Below are positions 31,262-41,800 of a stretch of 64,000 nucleotides of DNA, one piece after another. This DNA comes from Bathynomus jamesi. Taxonomy: Eukaryota; Arthropoda; Malacostraca; Isopoda; Cirolanidae. The stretch lies in the NCBI GenBank assembly GCA_023014485.1, contig JAJOZX010007491.1, positions 83,501 to 147,500 on the forward strand, written 5' to 3'. The notes under the pieces are model-generated. The model saw nothing but the letters and a program-made list of their open reading frames with translations, searched no databases and was not told the DNA's origin. A program made the position numbers and the translations under genes. Each line of letters starts with the position of its first letter. Position 1 is the stretch's first letter.

Positions 31262-31321
31262 GGTAACCACCCGGGAATCGAACCCGGGATCTTCCGATTG
31301 CCAGTCAGATATGATAACCAT
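31262..31321 (-). tRNA. tRNA-like sequence 2, truncated
   Basis: Same segment with loop CTGGCAA, cut off in its D arm at the inversion junction near 31321. Cannot form a complete tRNA. Confidence 0.35.
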
Positions 31322-31436
31322 ACTTATACTGCGTGTTTGCAGTTAAATGTATATAATGTTACGGCATGCGGGAGGTGCCCCCTTGGGGCATTGGTTTCTG
31401 CGCGTATGTAGAAGAATTACGGCATTTGAATGAGTG

Positions 31437-31510
31437 AGGCCCATGGTGTAATGGTTATCATATCTGACTGGCAATCGGAAGATCCCGTGTTCGATTCCCG
31501 GGTGGTTACC
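31437..31510 (+). tRNA. tRNA-like sequence 3
   Basis: Plus strand, loop CTGGCAA. The B box reads TGTTCGATTCC (one change from GGTTCGATTCC), which also breaks a T-stem pair. Confidence 0.35.
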
Positions 31511-31702
31511 TCATTTTTTCATTTGTTTCGTTCTCTCTCTCTCATCTTGCGCGGAATATCTCCTATACAAGCGTCGTTCTTTACGTTAATTATACTGCGT
31601 GTTTGCAGTTAGATGTATATAATGTTACGGCATGCGGGAGGTGCCCCCTTGGGGCATTGGTTTCTGCGCGTATGTAGAAGAATTACGGCATTTGAATGAG
31701 TG

Positions 31703-31776
31703 AGGCCCATGGTGTAATGGTTATCATATCTGACTGGCAATCGGAAGGTCCCGTGTTCGAATCCCGGGTGGTTACC
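31703..31776 (+). tRNA. tRNA-like sequence 4
   Basis: As the preceding unit but with GGTCCCGTGTTCGAATCCC in the variable/T region. Confidence 0.35.
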
Positions 31777-31968
31777 TCATTTTTTCATTTGTTTCGTTCT
31801 CTCTCTCTCATCTTGCGCGGGATATCTCCTATACAAGCGTCGTTCTTTACGTTAATTATACTGCGTGTTTGCAGTTAAATGTATATAATGTTACGGCATG
31901 CGGGAGGTGCCCCCTTGGGGCATTGGTTTCTGCGCGTATGTAGAAGAATTACGGCATTTGAATGAGTG

Positions 31969-32042
31969 AGGCCCATGGTGTAATGGTTATCATATCTGAC
32001 TGGCAATCGGAAGATCCCGTGTTCGATTCCCGGGTGGTTACC
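31969..32042 (+). tRNA. tRNA-like sequence 5
   Basis: Same bases as sequence 3 over the tRNA-like part, suggesting unequal exchange or correction between alternate units. Confidence 0.35.
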
Positions 32043-32234
32043 TCATTTTTTCATTTGTTTCGTTCTCTCTCTCTCATCTTGCGCGGAATATCTCCTATAC
32101 AAGCGTCGTTCTTTACGTTAATTATACTGCGTGTTTGCAGTTAAATGTATATAATGTTACGGCATGCGGGAGGTGCCCCCTTGGGGCATTGGTTTCTGCG
32201 CGTATGTAGAAGAATTACGGCATTTGAATGAGTG

Positions 32235-32308
32235 ATGCCCATGGTGTAATGGTTATCATATCTGACTGGCAATCGGAAGATCCCGGGTTCGATTCCCGGG
32301 TGGTTACC
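32235..32308 (+). tRNA. tRNA-like sequence 6, best B box
   Basis: Has the consensus B box GGTTCGATTCC and an intact T stem, but its 5' end reads TGCCCA rather than GGCCCA. The acceptor stem is still poor. Confidence 0.4.
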
Positions 32309-32404
32309 TCATTTTTTCATTTGTTTCGTTCTCTCTCTCTCATCTTGCGCGGAATATCTCCTATACAAACGTCGCTCTTTACGTTAATTATACTGCGTGT
32401 TTGC

Positions 32405-32407
<3 letters not shown>

Positions 32408-32468
<61 letters not shown>
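32408..32468. repeat. (TA)n microsatellite
   Basis: About 61 bp of pure TA replacing the remainder of the fifth plus-oriented array unit. Confidence 0.95.
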
Positions 32469-32470
<2 letters not shown>

Positions 32471-32814
32471 GATTGTACTCAGAATGGTCCCCTGAGGTTT
32501 TTTCATGATACACACCGACCGTGCATGGAACAAGGAACTCTTCTGGGAAAATTAAATCCACTATAGTCCGAATAAATAATGGTAAATGACAAACACTATA
32601 CCGTAGTTTTTTCTTTTTCATGATGTTAGCCCGACGTGGGCAACGGGTCACTCGCAAAGAGGCCCCCAAAAAATAGTTTCCCTCACCAGCTATTTGCAAA
32701 GCAGATAGGATCCAGCTTTGGGACAGGATCTAAAAACTAGTGTTTGTCATTTACCATTATTTATCCGGACTATAGTGGATTTAATTTTCCAGAAGAGTTT
32801 CTTGTTCCATGCAC

Positions 32815-32816
<2 letters not shown>
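32469..32816. mobile_element. Foldback family B, two-arm copy
   Basis: The left arm starts at ACCGACCGTGCATGG. The right arm (32740-32816, CTAGTGTTTGTCATTTACC to CCATGCACGG) is shortened by a deletion of its innermost part. The spacer CACTCGCAAAGAGG and a GGACAGGATCTA end agree with other copies. (TA)n on both sides. Confidence 0.8.

Positions 32817-32902
<86 letters not shown>
32817..32902. repeat. (TA)n(TG)n compound microsatellite
   Basis: TA repeat of about 46 bp followed by about 36 bp of TG repeat. Confidence 0.95.
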
Positions 32903-32911
32903 ACACTGATA

Positions 32912-34340
32912 TTCGTCCTTATCTTTTGAACCATGTATGGGATGTTATCAAAAGTTAACGATTCGTTTGGAAGATTTTACGAAATAAAAAAAATTAGTTT
33001 AACTCCAGCATATAATGAAAAACATCAAAGAATTTTAAAAAAATTAAAATGCAAAAGTTTTCGTACATTTACTTACAAATAAATTGTTGCAATTCATTCA
33101 GATTCAAAGATTTCTCTTGCGGACACCTTTTTTCAAATCAAACCATAAATTCTCGATTAAATTGAGATCTGGGCTTTGAGTGGGCCACTCGAGAAGCTTG
33201 AAATTCTTTTATTGAAGCCCTGTCATGGTGTTCTTACTTTTATGTTTTGGATCATTATCTTGTTGCAGTACCTAATTGCGATCCATTCGCAACTCCCGAA
33301 CTGAAGGCAATACATTTTCTTCTAAAATTTCCCGATATTTCTTCGAATTCAAGATTCCATTGATGACAACGAGCTTTCATGGACCAGAAGCAGTAAAGCA
33401 TCCCCAAAGAAGCAAGCTACTACCACCCCTATGTTTAACCGTAAGAAGGATGTTTTTTCTTCGAATGCAGTATTTGATTTCCGCCAATCATACCGTTGCT
33501 CGTTGTTCCCGAATAATTCAATTTTGGTCTCGTCTGTCCACGGAACTTTCTTCCAGAATGCAAATCCATCGTTTTGATGATCCTTCGCGTACTTTAAACG
33601 AACTACTTTGTTCGCTTTTCGTAGCAGAGGTTTTCTTCGTGCGACTCTTCCATGCAGGACGATTCTTTTTCAATGTACGACGTACAGTAGAGGGATGGAA
33701 ATAGATCTTAAACAGTCTTAATGTTGACAAACATCACCCGCAGTTACTCGTGGATTCGCAGCAGCCATTCTTTCAATCCGTCTAGCTCTCTATGTTCTGA
33801 AATCTTACGGGGTCGTCCACGCTTTGGTAGAGTTTTGATTGTTCCAAATCCTTCCTTCATAACTGCAGCAACCGTCGTAAATGGAATTTGAAGTTTTTCT
33901 CCTATCTTCCTATAACTTTCCGCGGACTAGTGTGCGGCAATAACGTATCTCTTAAGATCCGTAGACAGCTTTTTACCACGACGACCCATTTATTACTAAT
34001 AGCTTGTACACTGTACAGTCATCCGTCTTTCATGAAGGTTCAAAGAGAACATTCTAGAATTCAGAATTGCCAACAGTCTCTAATCAATAAAAAGCCAACT
34101 ACTAATAAAATTTTTAAATTCTTTAAGCCAAAAAGGTGGGCAAACAAAGTATTAAATAATGGTATAAATAAATGTACGAAAACTTTTGCATTTTAACTTT
34201 TTTATTTTCCTCAAATTCTTTGAGATTTTACATTATATATTATTGGAGTTAGAATAATTTTTTATTTGTTAAATTTTTCCAAACGAACAATAAATTTTTC
34301 ATAACTATGTCATGCATGATACACAAAAGATAAGGACGAA
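32912..34340 (-). mobile_element. Tc1-like element (B) with long inverted ends
   Basis: Outer ends TTCGTCCTTATCTTTTG match exactly, with TA at 32910-32911 and 34341-34342. The inverted similarity continues about 160 bp inward (TCGTTTGGAA; AAATGCAAAAGTTTTCGTAC on the left mirrored near 34170-34195), as in Tc1 elements with long IR/DR ends. A transposase lies on the minus strand. Confidence 0.88.
33050..33989 (-). pseudogene. Tc1 transposase (B)
   Basis: Starts at ATG 33987-33989: MGRRGKKLSTDLKRYVIAAH, then TVAAVMKEGFGTIKTLPKRG and RPRKIS (GRPR-type motif). Pieces in other frames include VPWTDETKIELFGNN (first Asp), DNDPKHKSKNT (second Asp) and [16 protein letters not shown] (Glu). Several frameshifts and stops separate them. 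Related to element A by motif order, but clearly a different Tc1 lineage. Confidence 0.85.
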
Positions 34341-34385
34341 TATAAATGAAATATTTATATGTACGAATACTTATGAGTACCACTG

Positions 34386-34396
34386 TGTGTGTATAT

Positions 34397-34441
<45 letters not shown>
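34386..34441. repeat. (TA)n microsatellite
   Basis: TA run with a single interruption. Confidence 0.95.
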
Positions 34442-34446
<5 letters not shown>

Positions 34447-34689
34447 ATCTCCCAGTTTAGAGGGATTCCATATATCTTAAACTCACACTTTCTCTATATG
34501 AATCTGTATGAATCTTCATGGAAAAGATTGTCTGCATTCCTTGTCAAGTTGGTGAAAGGAGATTTTGACAAATGTGCATTTGAAACAGCGGTTACTGCAA
34601 GAAGCTTTCGATGGCCAAAATCTACAAATTAATTGCGGATTAAGCCAATCCGAAATACAAAATTTTGAACAACGAAATCAGAAAAGTAA

Positions 34690-34911
34690 AATAAGTCTCC
34701 CTATATACGTCTCTCTATATCTTTTTCGACACTTTCTCATTTCTTTTCTGTCCAACTCTCTAACGCGAGGGTTAATCGGTATTTTCAACCTTTCATCTAC
34801 TCATCCGGTCAACTCTGGAACAATCTTCTTCAATCCATCTTTCCCCCTGCTAATGACCTCCAATTTTTCAAACGCAGAGTGTCTAGGCATCTTGTAAACC
34901 CTGGACTTTGA
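34690..34911 (+). pseudogene. LINE C-terminal tail (second family)
   Basis: The frame ending TGA 34909-34911 reads LSNARVNRYFQPFIY, QLWNNLLQSIFPPANDLQFF and KRRVSRHLVNPGL. R.NRYF.PF...S..LWN.L...FP...DLQ.FK.R is the familiar C-terminus of Jockey/CR1-type LINE ORF2, though in a different wording from the LINE at 25516. 5'-truncated. The 3' UTR follows, including a poly-G run at 34941-34950 and TTCGCCCTTGGCCCCTCC, echoed at 55240-55290. Confidence 0.7.
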
Positions 34912-35126
34912 TTTTTGCTCTCTTCTTCTTCTATAGGGTGGGGGGGGGGGCGCTTTTGCGAGTATTCGCCCTTGGCCCCTCCTTTTCGCATAGAAAAATA
35001 TAGAGAGAGAGTTTCACTGGGTATTTAGTTTACCATTCCTTTACTTTGAACCTTTTTCTCTTGTCGCCAAATACAACCTCAACTTCGTTAAATGTCCTTT
35101 CATTCAATTTTCAATTTAAGGACGCA

Positions 35127-35640
35127 AAATTTTCACGTGAGATTCACGTTTTTAACCAGCCATTAAAACGAGATTCATTTTCTAACCAACATCTAAAATG
35201 AGATTAATTTTCTAACCAACATCTAAAATGAGATTTATTTTCTAACCAACATCTAAAATAAGATTCATTTTCTAACCAACCTCTAAAACGAGATTCATTT
35301 TCTAACCAACATCTAAAATGAGATTCATTTTCTAACCAACCTCTAAAATGAGATTTATGTTCTTCAACAACCACTAAACGAAACTCATTTTCGGACTAAG
35401 CGCCAAAATTTCTGTTCCTAACCAACCATTAAACCGATATTGATTTTTCCAACAATTACTAAACAAGATTCATTTTTTAACCAATTACTAAAATAATATT
35501 CATATTTTAACCAGTCACCACGCGAATGAGAGTCCCGTTTCTAACGAACCACTAAAATATAATTCATCTTTCTAACCAACTACGAGAACGAGATCCCTTT
35601 TTTAACCAACCAATGAAATTGATATTCATATATTTTACCA
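35127..35640. repeat. 30-bp minisatellite
   Basis: A unit AGATTCATTTTCTAACCAAC plus ATCTAAAATG repeats with an exact 30-bp step from about 35171 to 35360 (seven close copies), then continues in degenerate form to about 35640. Variation is mainly in the last third of the unit. Confidence 0.9.
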
Positions 35641-36282
35641 ACAGCACAATTGTGTTTCCAAAACGAAGGGCGTTTTATATACCAAGATAAACTTGAGCCC
35701 CGAGATGAGAATAAAAAATAGCTTTAGAAATTGAAGCTTTATTGTATTTCGAATTGATACGCTGCGTAATATCATTCTGTCAGGTGACGTACGAAGCAAA
35801 GTTTAGTGACGGGACATAAGTTTTCATTTCCTGATTAAGTTTTATATATATATTGTATATAAGGACGATAGCTCCTCACCATTCTCTCTCTCTCGTACGA
35901 GTTAGTTTTCTACCAATTTTACATTTTGTTCTAGGTGAAATAGAAGTCGCTTTCTTTCTACACGATTTTGTCATTTTGAGCCCAGTAAAGCCTAAAGCTT
36001 AAGGGTCAAATTAAATAAAATAAATAGTCGAGCTTCACAATTATTTATGTCATTGTAAATTGTAAAAGTAATGTATTTATTTTATTAATTAATAAAGATT
36101 ATTCAATACAATTCAGTTCATATGTATTAAACATAATATTACCTCTATAAGGTTAGATTAGGTTAAATTATAAATTAGATACATCAAATTAAGGCTAGCC
36201 TGTAAGTTAGGTTAGGTCAATTTAGATTCAAAAGATTTGGTAACATCGAAGTATAGGGGCTAACTGACGTCTTAGGAATATA

Positions 36283-36285
<3 letters not shown>
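35641..36285. other. No gene seen
   Basis: AT-rich sequence with loose TTAGGTTA-type motifs at about 36150-36225. Nothing coding. Confidence 0.65.

Positions 36286-36338
<53 letters not shown>
36286..36338. repeat. (TG)n microsatellite
   Basis: Uninterrupted TG run of about 53 bp. Confidence 0.97.
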
Positions 36339-36339
<1 letters not shown>

Positions 36340-37261
36340 CCTTTAGAGGTCGTTTAAGGCAATTAAAATACTTAAATTACCCTTCGGATTCGTATTTTTA
36401 TTTAAAAAATGCAAAATATTTGTGTGTAAGATCACGTGTATGTTTGTCAAAGTTTGAGTACAAGGTCTTACTCATTTCACTTTGTTTAAAACTTAATTCC
36501 GAGTTTAGTCCCTATTTTCGGGACATGCTGATACATCAAGAAAGCGTTCCTCGGGACAGTGGGGACAGTCTCGCAAAACTGGGACATCCTACAGTTTAAA
36601 AATCTCCGCTCAGATCCCAATTTACATTGCATCCTTTTAAATTTTGATAGTGTAGGCCTAAAGGCAAAACAAAATAGTTCTGGGTTTGTCTGTTGTTGTA
36701 TGGTGTGGACACTATAATTAAAAGGTCCTCAAAAAAGACCAAATCTTCCTAAAGGTCTTCTCTTATACTCGTACTGTTTTTCCCTCAATTCGATACCCTA
36801 AAACGCTATTTAGGACTTTCGGCATCGGGCATCGGGCATTTAACGCCCTACTCTAACCTAATCTTAGTGCCATCGAACGAGGAAGGTCGTAATAAGTGTT
36901 TGGGACGCGGTTGAGGGCTCGAAGAGTGGTTTCTGTTAAGTCATTCAATAGTGAGGTACTCTTTAATCTAGACTAACCACGTAACCTATCGTGACCTAGC
37001 GTAAGATACTAAAAGTGTTACCTCCCAAAAAATTACCCCACTTCATCGGTGAATTATCATATATCCGAACTTTCTTACCTCTAGATGCGGTATGTGTGCG
37101 CGCGCGCGCACACACACACACACACACACAAAGGTTTTGGTTCTGATTGGGGACCAAGAACCGTCCAGATTCCGGATTAAATTCCGAATCAGAAATCCGA
37201 ATCTCCTATGCAGCTATGTTCTATATACTGTATATGAAAGGTCGAGAGGAAAGGTATGTAT

Positions 37262-37294
<33 letters not shown>

Positions 37295-37411
37295 CACGCC
37301 ATATGACCCCATACATCCACAGATTCCACATAGATATGGCCCTATACCCATAGAAATCGAAAATAAAAAACCATTAATACGTACAGTATAAGCAGAGTTA
37401 CCTTTTTCAAC

Positions 37412-37465
<54 letters not shown>

Positions 37466-38127
37466 ATATATACGAACTCTGCAGAAACGACAGTTGTTTT
37501 TATCAACACTTGAATGGAAGTCGACAAAGGTGTAGAAAAATGAGAATGAAAAGGTCTGTTTGTATATACAGAGATCCCGTCTATACATAAGAAACTCCAA
37601 TGCATTGATCATTTGATCATTATGTTAAGGATAAAAATTGATCAAAAGATAAAAAAAAATGATCAAAAGTTTATAAAGAGAAGAAAAAGAAGAAATAAAA
37701 ATATAATTACGAAATATTAAATAAAAAGGGTACAGAAACGTATAAACAGACGGGCAGCGATGAGGGTATAGAAAATCTATGCAAACATATATTGTATAAT
37801 TATACGAAAGAGGGTGGGTACATGCATGGGTATGTATACAGAAGTCTATAATAAGAATTGGCATGTGTATATATATATTTTTTTTTTTTTTGTCGTGATG
37901 GAAAGGCAGTTAGTAACTATTTGTCAACATGCATAACCATTTATATATATATATATATTTTTTTTAAATAGATTTTATTTATAGACAATTATGTGTATAC
38001 CCGATGAAGGTACGAGGGTACAAATGCCTTTTCAGGACTTCTCTCGTCATGAATATATAAAAGGATAACTTTTTCATACGACATTTGTGTACGAAAAGAA
38101 AAGCTGAAGACATAAATCATATGTATC

Positions 38128-38159
<32 letters not shown>
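36339..38159. other. No gene; several microsatellites
   Basis: Contains (CA)n at 37109-37131, (TA)n at 37263-37288, (GA)n at 37414-37462, poly-T at 37880-37891 and (TA)n at 38130-38160. Open frames translate these repeats. No element recognised. Confidence 0.7.
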
Positions 38160-38163
<4 letters not shown>

Positions 38164-38231
38164 GACGAATTTCACAATTAAACACGTGAAATGAATAAAT
38201 GATGCAAACCCACAAGGAAAAAGAAAAACGA

Positions 38232-38277
38232 TTCCTAGGCCTTTCGTGTATTCAGAGCTACACCTCGTCAGGGAATG
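38232..38277 (-). ncRNA. Hammerhead-ribozyme-like motif (left)
   Basis: Minus strand: helix I ATTCC / GGAAT; box CTGACGA; hairpin GTGTA...TACAC; box GAAA; minimal helix III AGG/CCT; then A before GGAAT. The conserved boxes CUGANGA and GAAA are present in order and spacing. One G between CTGACGA and the hairpin is unpaired, and helix III has no loop, so a dimer would be needed. Penelope-like elements are known to carry hammerheads in terminal repeats. Confidence 0.55.
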
Positions 38278-38283
38278 ACGTCA

Positions 38284-38329
38284 TTCCCTGACGAGGTGTA
38301 GCTCTGAATTCGCGAAAGGCCTTGGAATC
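38284..38329 (+). ncRNA. Hammerhead-ribozyme-like motif (right)
   Basis: Mirror copy on the plus strand: ATTCC, CTGACGA, hairpin GTGTA...TTCGC (helix II now weakened), GAAA, GGCCTT, GGAAT. The nucleotide before helix I is T instead of A, which still satisfies the UH cleavage-site rule. Confidence 0.5.
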
Positions 38330-38360
38330 GTTTTTCTTTTTCTTTGTGGGTTTGCATCAT

Positions 38361-38788
38361 ATATATATATATATATATATATACAGTGTGTGTGTGTGTA
38401 TAGGAATTAAAGTTAGTATAGGCCTAATAGAGTATTTTCCACAATTAAAGGCTTTCTGCAGATATATTATGGAACAGGTCGATGTCAAATGCATTCTATT
38501 CATCTCGGTAAATATAATATATAGGCTTAAAATAGGCCCAGCTTATAACCTTTATTTTTAGATAAGCCTCTGTAAATAATCTATCACATATTCAAAGCCG
38601 AAATTAATATATATACGCGCATATCGTGTCATTATTCGGGTATTTCTATATCTGGGCATGCATTATATAAGAACAAATGATGTGGGTATGCCTTTCACTC
38701 GACTATGTGATATATTATTATAGGATATCCTAAAGACTCATGGTTCTTGTCACATGTTAGTGAAATATGTCGAGTAATATCTCATTAT

Positions 38789-38822
<34 letters not shown>

Positions 38823-40152
38823 CTCTGTATTCAATCGCTTTGAATAAATAAAATTTGCCTCTAAGTAGCTTTCTACCCACTAATACATTTTCATTTAATA
38901 GAAAACTAGATCTAGGCCTATAGGAATTTTTAAGATTTTAACAGGCAGCCATTTTTTCTTTTTTTTAATTGCCAAAAGAAGTATAGCTTTAATAAGCTCA
39001 AGAATTTCTGTTTAACTCATAATTATACCATTAACATTGTGAAGTTCCTTTTAAAAGACTCAATTATATCCCATTATGCACCAACACGGATTGGGCATTA
39101 TACCGACAGATATAATCCGTCCTTGGTGATTAAAAAAATAAATACCCTTATTTATATTTATAATTTAGTATTATTATTTTTTGTTGTACACGTTTTATAC
39201 TTAATTAGTGGGCATAGTGTTTGAAAATATTTATTTTTCGGGGTATATATGTATAGCATATTTGTGTATGGAGACAAAATTGCGTGGATTTAGTCTGTAA
39301 GGAATTTGGTATTAGCCAAATATTGTCCGTTAAAGTAAACCCACTAAAAATAAAATGCACTTCAAAAAGAAAGATAAATATCATAAATATTTAAATTATT
39401 TTCATTCTTAGCTGATAAATCTTTATTTATGATTCAGGGAGTGTCTATAATGCATTAAAATTACGGCCATGACAGCCACAGCATAGCCTTTATGAATGGG
39501 TAATATATTTACAGCTTCATGTTTATGTAAGCTTAACTAATAAAGAACTTTTTCACAGCTCTTTTTTTTTAAGTCAGTGGGTTATATCTTCCGTAAATAA
39601 TTTAAATTTATGCTAAAAATTTGTCCTAGGTACTTACCAGCTTTATTTAAACATAATATCCAAACCAATTCCCTAGGCTAAGGTATTGAAATGAGCTATT
39701 ATAATCACTATAATAATAATACATTTACAAGCCTAGCTTAAGCCTAGACGCAAGATGGTGGAAATTTCGATGCGCGCGCATCTATATATGAAAAGCTTTA
39801 TGCGCAAAAGAAACCTTAATAAATTCCTTTATATTTCACTCATTTAAATTTATCTGAGGTCAGGCACACATCCTGTTCCGTATAAAAGATACCTTTTATA
39901 AACAAACCTTCCATCTTTTGTGTTTACCTGCATGGCCAGGTGATAATAAATGAGGTACAAATGAATCAGTAATGATATATACGCTCATTCTGTATTCAAA
40001 TTCAGACACCTTTTAAATCAGCCATCTTTGTATTTGGATATCGACGGTTCAACTTCTTGGGAAAAAAATATATATACTAACCAAGGTAGATTAGACGGAA
40101 GTACGGATGTATCTCCCACGGTACGATAATGTACCGTGTGTATATATATATA
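38361..40152. other. No gene; (TA)n and (GA)n
   Basis: A long stretch with no supportable gene: (TA)n at 38356-38382, (GA)n at about 38791-38820, otherwise AT-rich unique-looking sequence. Possibly ordinary intergenic or intronic DNA. Confidence 0.65.
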
Positions 40153-40437
40153 TACATTTTAACTGCAAACAACACGGCATAATTAATGTAAAGAAAAACG
40201 CTTGTGTAGAAGAGCGTTCCGCACAAGATGAGGAGGGAGAACGAGCAAATGAAAAATGTAGGAGAATTACGAGTACTCACTGATCGGGGTCCTTGGTGCG
40301 GTGGTTAGCATATCCGACCGGCAATTTGATGATCCCGGGTTCGTTTCCTGGGAGGTGCCTCATTTTTCATTTGCTCGTTCTCCCTCCTCATCTTGTGCGG
40401 AACGCTCTTCTACACAAGCGTCATTCTTTACATTATA
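40153..40437. mobile_element. Palindromic element with internal tRNA-like segment
   Basis: Arms 40184-40258 and 40361-40435 (75 bp) are reverse complements with very few differences (outer end TAATGTAAAG, inner end ATTTGCTCGTTCTCCCTCCT). Between them lies a tRNA-like segment. The whole is a diverged relative of the 266-bp units at 30921-32407 (shared AACTGCAAAC, ACGCTTGT, AAGCGTC words). Confidence 0.8.
40286..40360 (+). tRNA. tRNA-like sequence, palindromic element
   Basis: TGGTGCGGTGGTTAGC (A box), anticodon-loop position CCGGCAA, B box GGTTCGTTTCC. Acceptor pairing is poor. Same anticodon-position GGC as the 266-bp array; treated as a tRNA-derived element. Confidence 0.35.
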
Positions 40438-40445
40438 TATATATA

Positions 40446-41656
40446 CAGGGTGTCCCATAAGTTCGGCATCATAGGAAAAATAATAAAAAAAGGCAAAACA
40501 AAAGCTTTTTTTACAGAACGTGCTCAATATGTCCACCATTGTTTTCAATACACAAATTCAGACGTGATACCCAGTCAGCAAGCACACGGTGAATGATGTC
40601 AGGAGTAATGGTGTTACATGCCCCAATAATGCGCTGCCGCAAATGTTCAACACTCTAATTTTCTCTGCGTATACCAGCGCTTTCAAGTGGCCCCAGAGAT
40701 AAAAATCTAGTGGCGTGAGATCCGGGCTTCTAGCTGGCCATTCCACAGGCCCTCGACGTCCTATCCAATGACCAGGGAATTGTTGGTACAGGTATTTCCT
40801 TACTTGGGTGCTGTAATGTGCAGGAGCGCCGTCTTGCTGGAACCATGTTGGGAAATTTCCTTCTTCGTTCAAGACACTGGGAAATGCTTCTTCCTTGAGC
40901 ATACGTAGGTAGGTGCCTCCAGTGACATGTTCATCGAAAAAGAGGGAGCCTATGATGCGATCCTTCCAAATGCCACACCATACCATCACCCGAGATGCAC
41001 CTTGTTCCTTTGAAGAGGTATACCAGTGAGGGTTGTTTTGAGACCAGTAGGGGGTGTTCTGTCGATTTACCTCACCATTTCCATAAAAAACAGCCTCGTC
41101 ACTGAAGAGAATGGTGGACGGGAAATTGGCATCCCGAGCATATTGTTCCGTAGCCCATTCACAAAATTCCATCCGCCGGTCGGGATCATCTTCGCTTAAT
41201 TTCTGTAGGATCTGAAGTTTATATGGCTGCCATTTGTGAGCCTGAAGAATGCGATGGATGCTACTTTTCGACACACCTGTCTCGGCGGACAATCGCCGAA
41301 GAGACTTATTGGGACTTCTGTTAAAATGAGCCAGGATAGCAGTCGTTGTATCATCGTCAGTGGACCTCCTTGAAGGTCCACTGCGTGGTTTATCTTCTAT
41401 GGATCCTGTTTCCTTAAACTTTGCAACAAGTCTGCTAACACAACTCTGTGTTATTGGCTCGCGGTCTGGATGCAGTCTGTTAAATTCAGCAGCGGCCTCT
41501 CTTTGACTCCGATTTCCTATGAGTAGAATTATCTGGATTCGTTCTTCCTTGCTCACAGACATTATGGCCTGTAGAAAGAGAAAAATATGAATTATGGTTT
41601 GTAGAAATAGAAAAATATGAATTTCTCCTATGATGCCGGACTTATGGGACACCCTG
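40446..41656 (-). mobile_element. Near-intact DD41D mariner
   Basis: Ends CAGGGTGTCCCATAAGT match at both sides (28-30 bp, running to CGGCATCATAGGA); TA on the left (40444-40445) and TG where TA is expected on the right. At 1.21 kb with one long gene it has the size of a complete mariner. It is inserted directly after the tRNA-like palindromic element. Confidence 0.92.
40511..41562 (-). pseudogene. Mariner (DD41D, rosa-like) transposase, one frameshift
   Basis: The start codon is 41560-41562 (MSVSKEERIQIILLIGNRSQ), after which about 302 residues are open. Seen: paired helix-turn-helix region (residues 1-115), ILFSDEAVFYGN with Asp155, WFQQDGAPAHYS with Asp244, and RSPDLTPLDFYLWGHLK with Asp286. 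Asp244 to Asp286 spans 41 residues, giving DD41D. Near 40655 a single-base shift diverts the frame; the alternative frame gives HLRQRIIGACNTITPDIIH and NNGGHIEHVL, ending at TAA (40511-40513). Without that shift the protein would be a typical 350 residues. Cut-and-paste transposition at TA is its family role. Confidence 0.92.
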
Positions 41657-41800
41657 TGTATATATATATATAGAGAGAGTATATGGGGTGAAACACGCGA
41701 AATGAATGAATGATGTAAACCCACAAAGAAAAAGAAAAAATTAGTGAAAGTCCTTTTGTGTATAATTTTTTTTTCCTTGTGAGTTTGCATTATATATACG
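41657..41800. mobile_element. Penelope terminal-repeat fragment
   Basis: GAAATGAATGAATGATGTAA, CCCACAAAGAAAAAG and, mirrored, TTTTTTTTCCTTGTGAG then TTTGCAT match the outer terminal repeat of the Penelope element. The hammerhead-like core is absent. Preceded by (TA)n and (GA)n. Confidence 0.6.

Larger units (their letters stand above)
30921..32407. repeat. Array of 266-bp tRNA-like units, inverted then direct
   Basis: Two units lie in minus orientation (30921-31184 and a truncated 31185-31321), then four in plus orientation with an exact 266-bp period (31325-31590, 31591-31856, 31857-32122, 32123-32388), then 19 bases of a fifth. Units differ by only a few bases. Each holds a tRNA-like segment flanked by TTCATTTGTTTCGTTCTCTC and TTATACTGCGTGTTTGCAG. 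The inversion junction lies inside the tRNA-like part. Confidence 0.93.
38160..38360. mobile_element. Palindromic Penelope terminal repeat
   Basis: Arms of about 80 bp meet at GACGTC (centre 38280/38281). The left arm begins GATGCAAACCCACAAGG and is preceded by GAATTTCACAATTAAACACG. The sequence is the same as the terminal repeats of the Penelope-like element at 49669-52636. No coding part is left: two terminal repeats lie head-to-head alone, in (TA)n. Confidence 0.85.

Noticed and set aside
30997..32308. Six functional tRNA(Ala-GGC) genes
   Set aside because: Acceptor stems pair poorly, the GGC anticodon is unusual for eukaryotes, and the units are part of a 266-bp repeat. Kept only as tRNA-like sequences at low confidence.
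35127..35640. Regulatory tandem array
   Set aside because: It decays gradually with no conserved sub-motif; an ageing minisatellite explains it.
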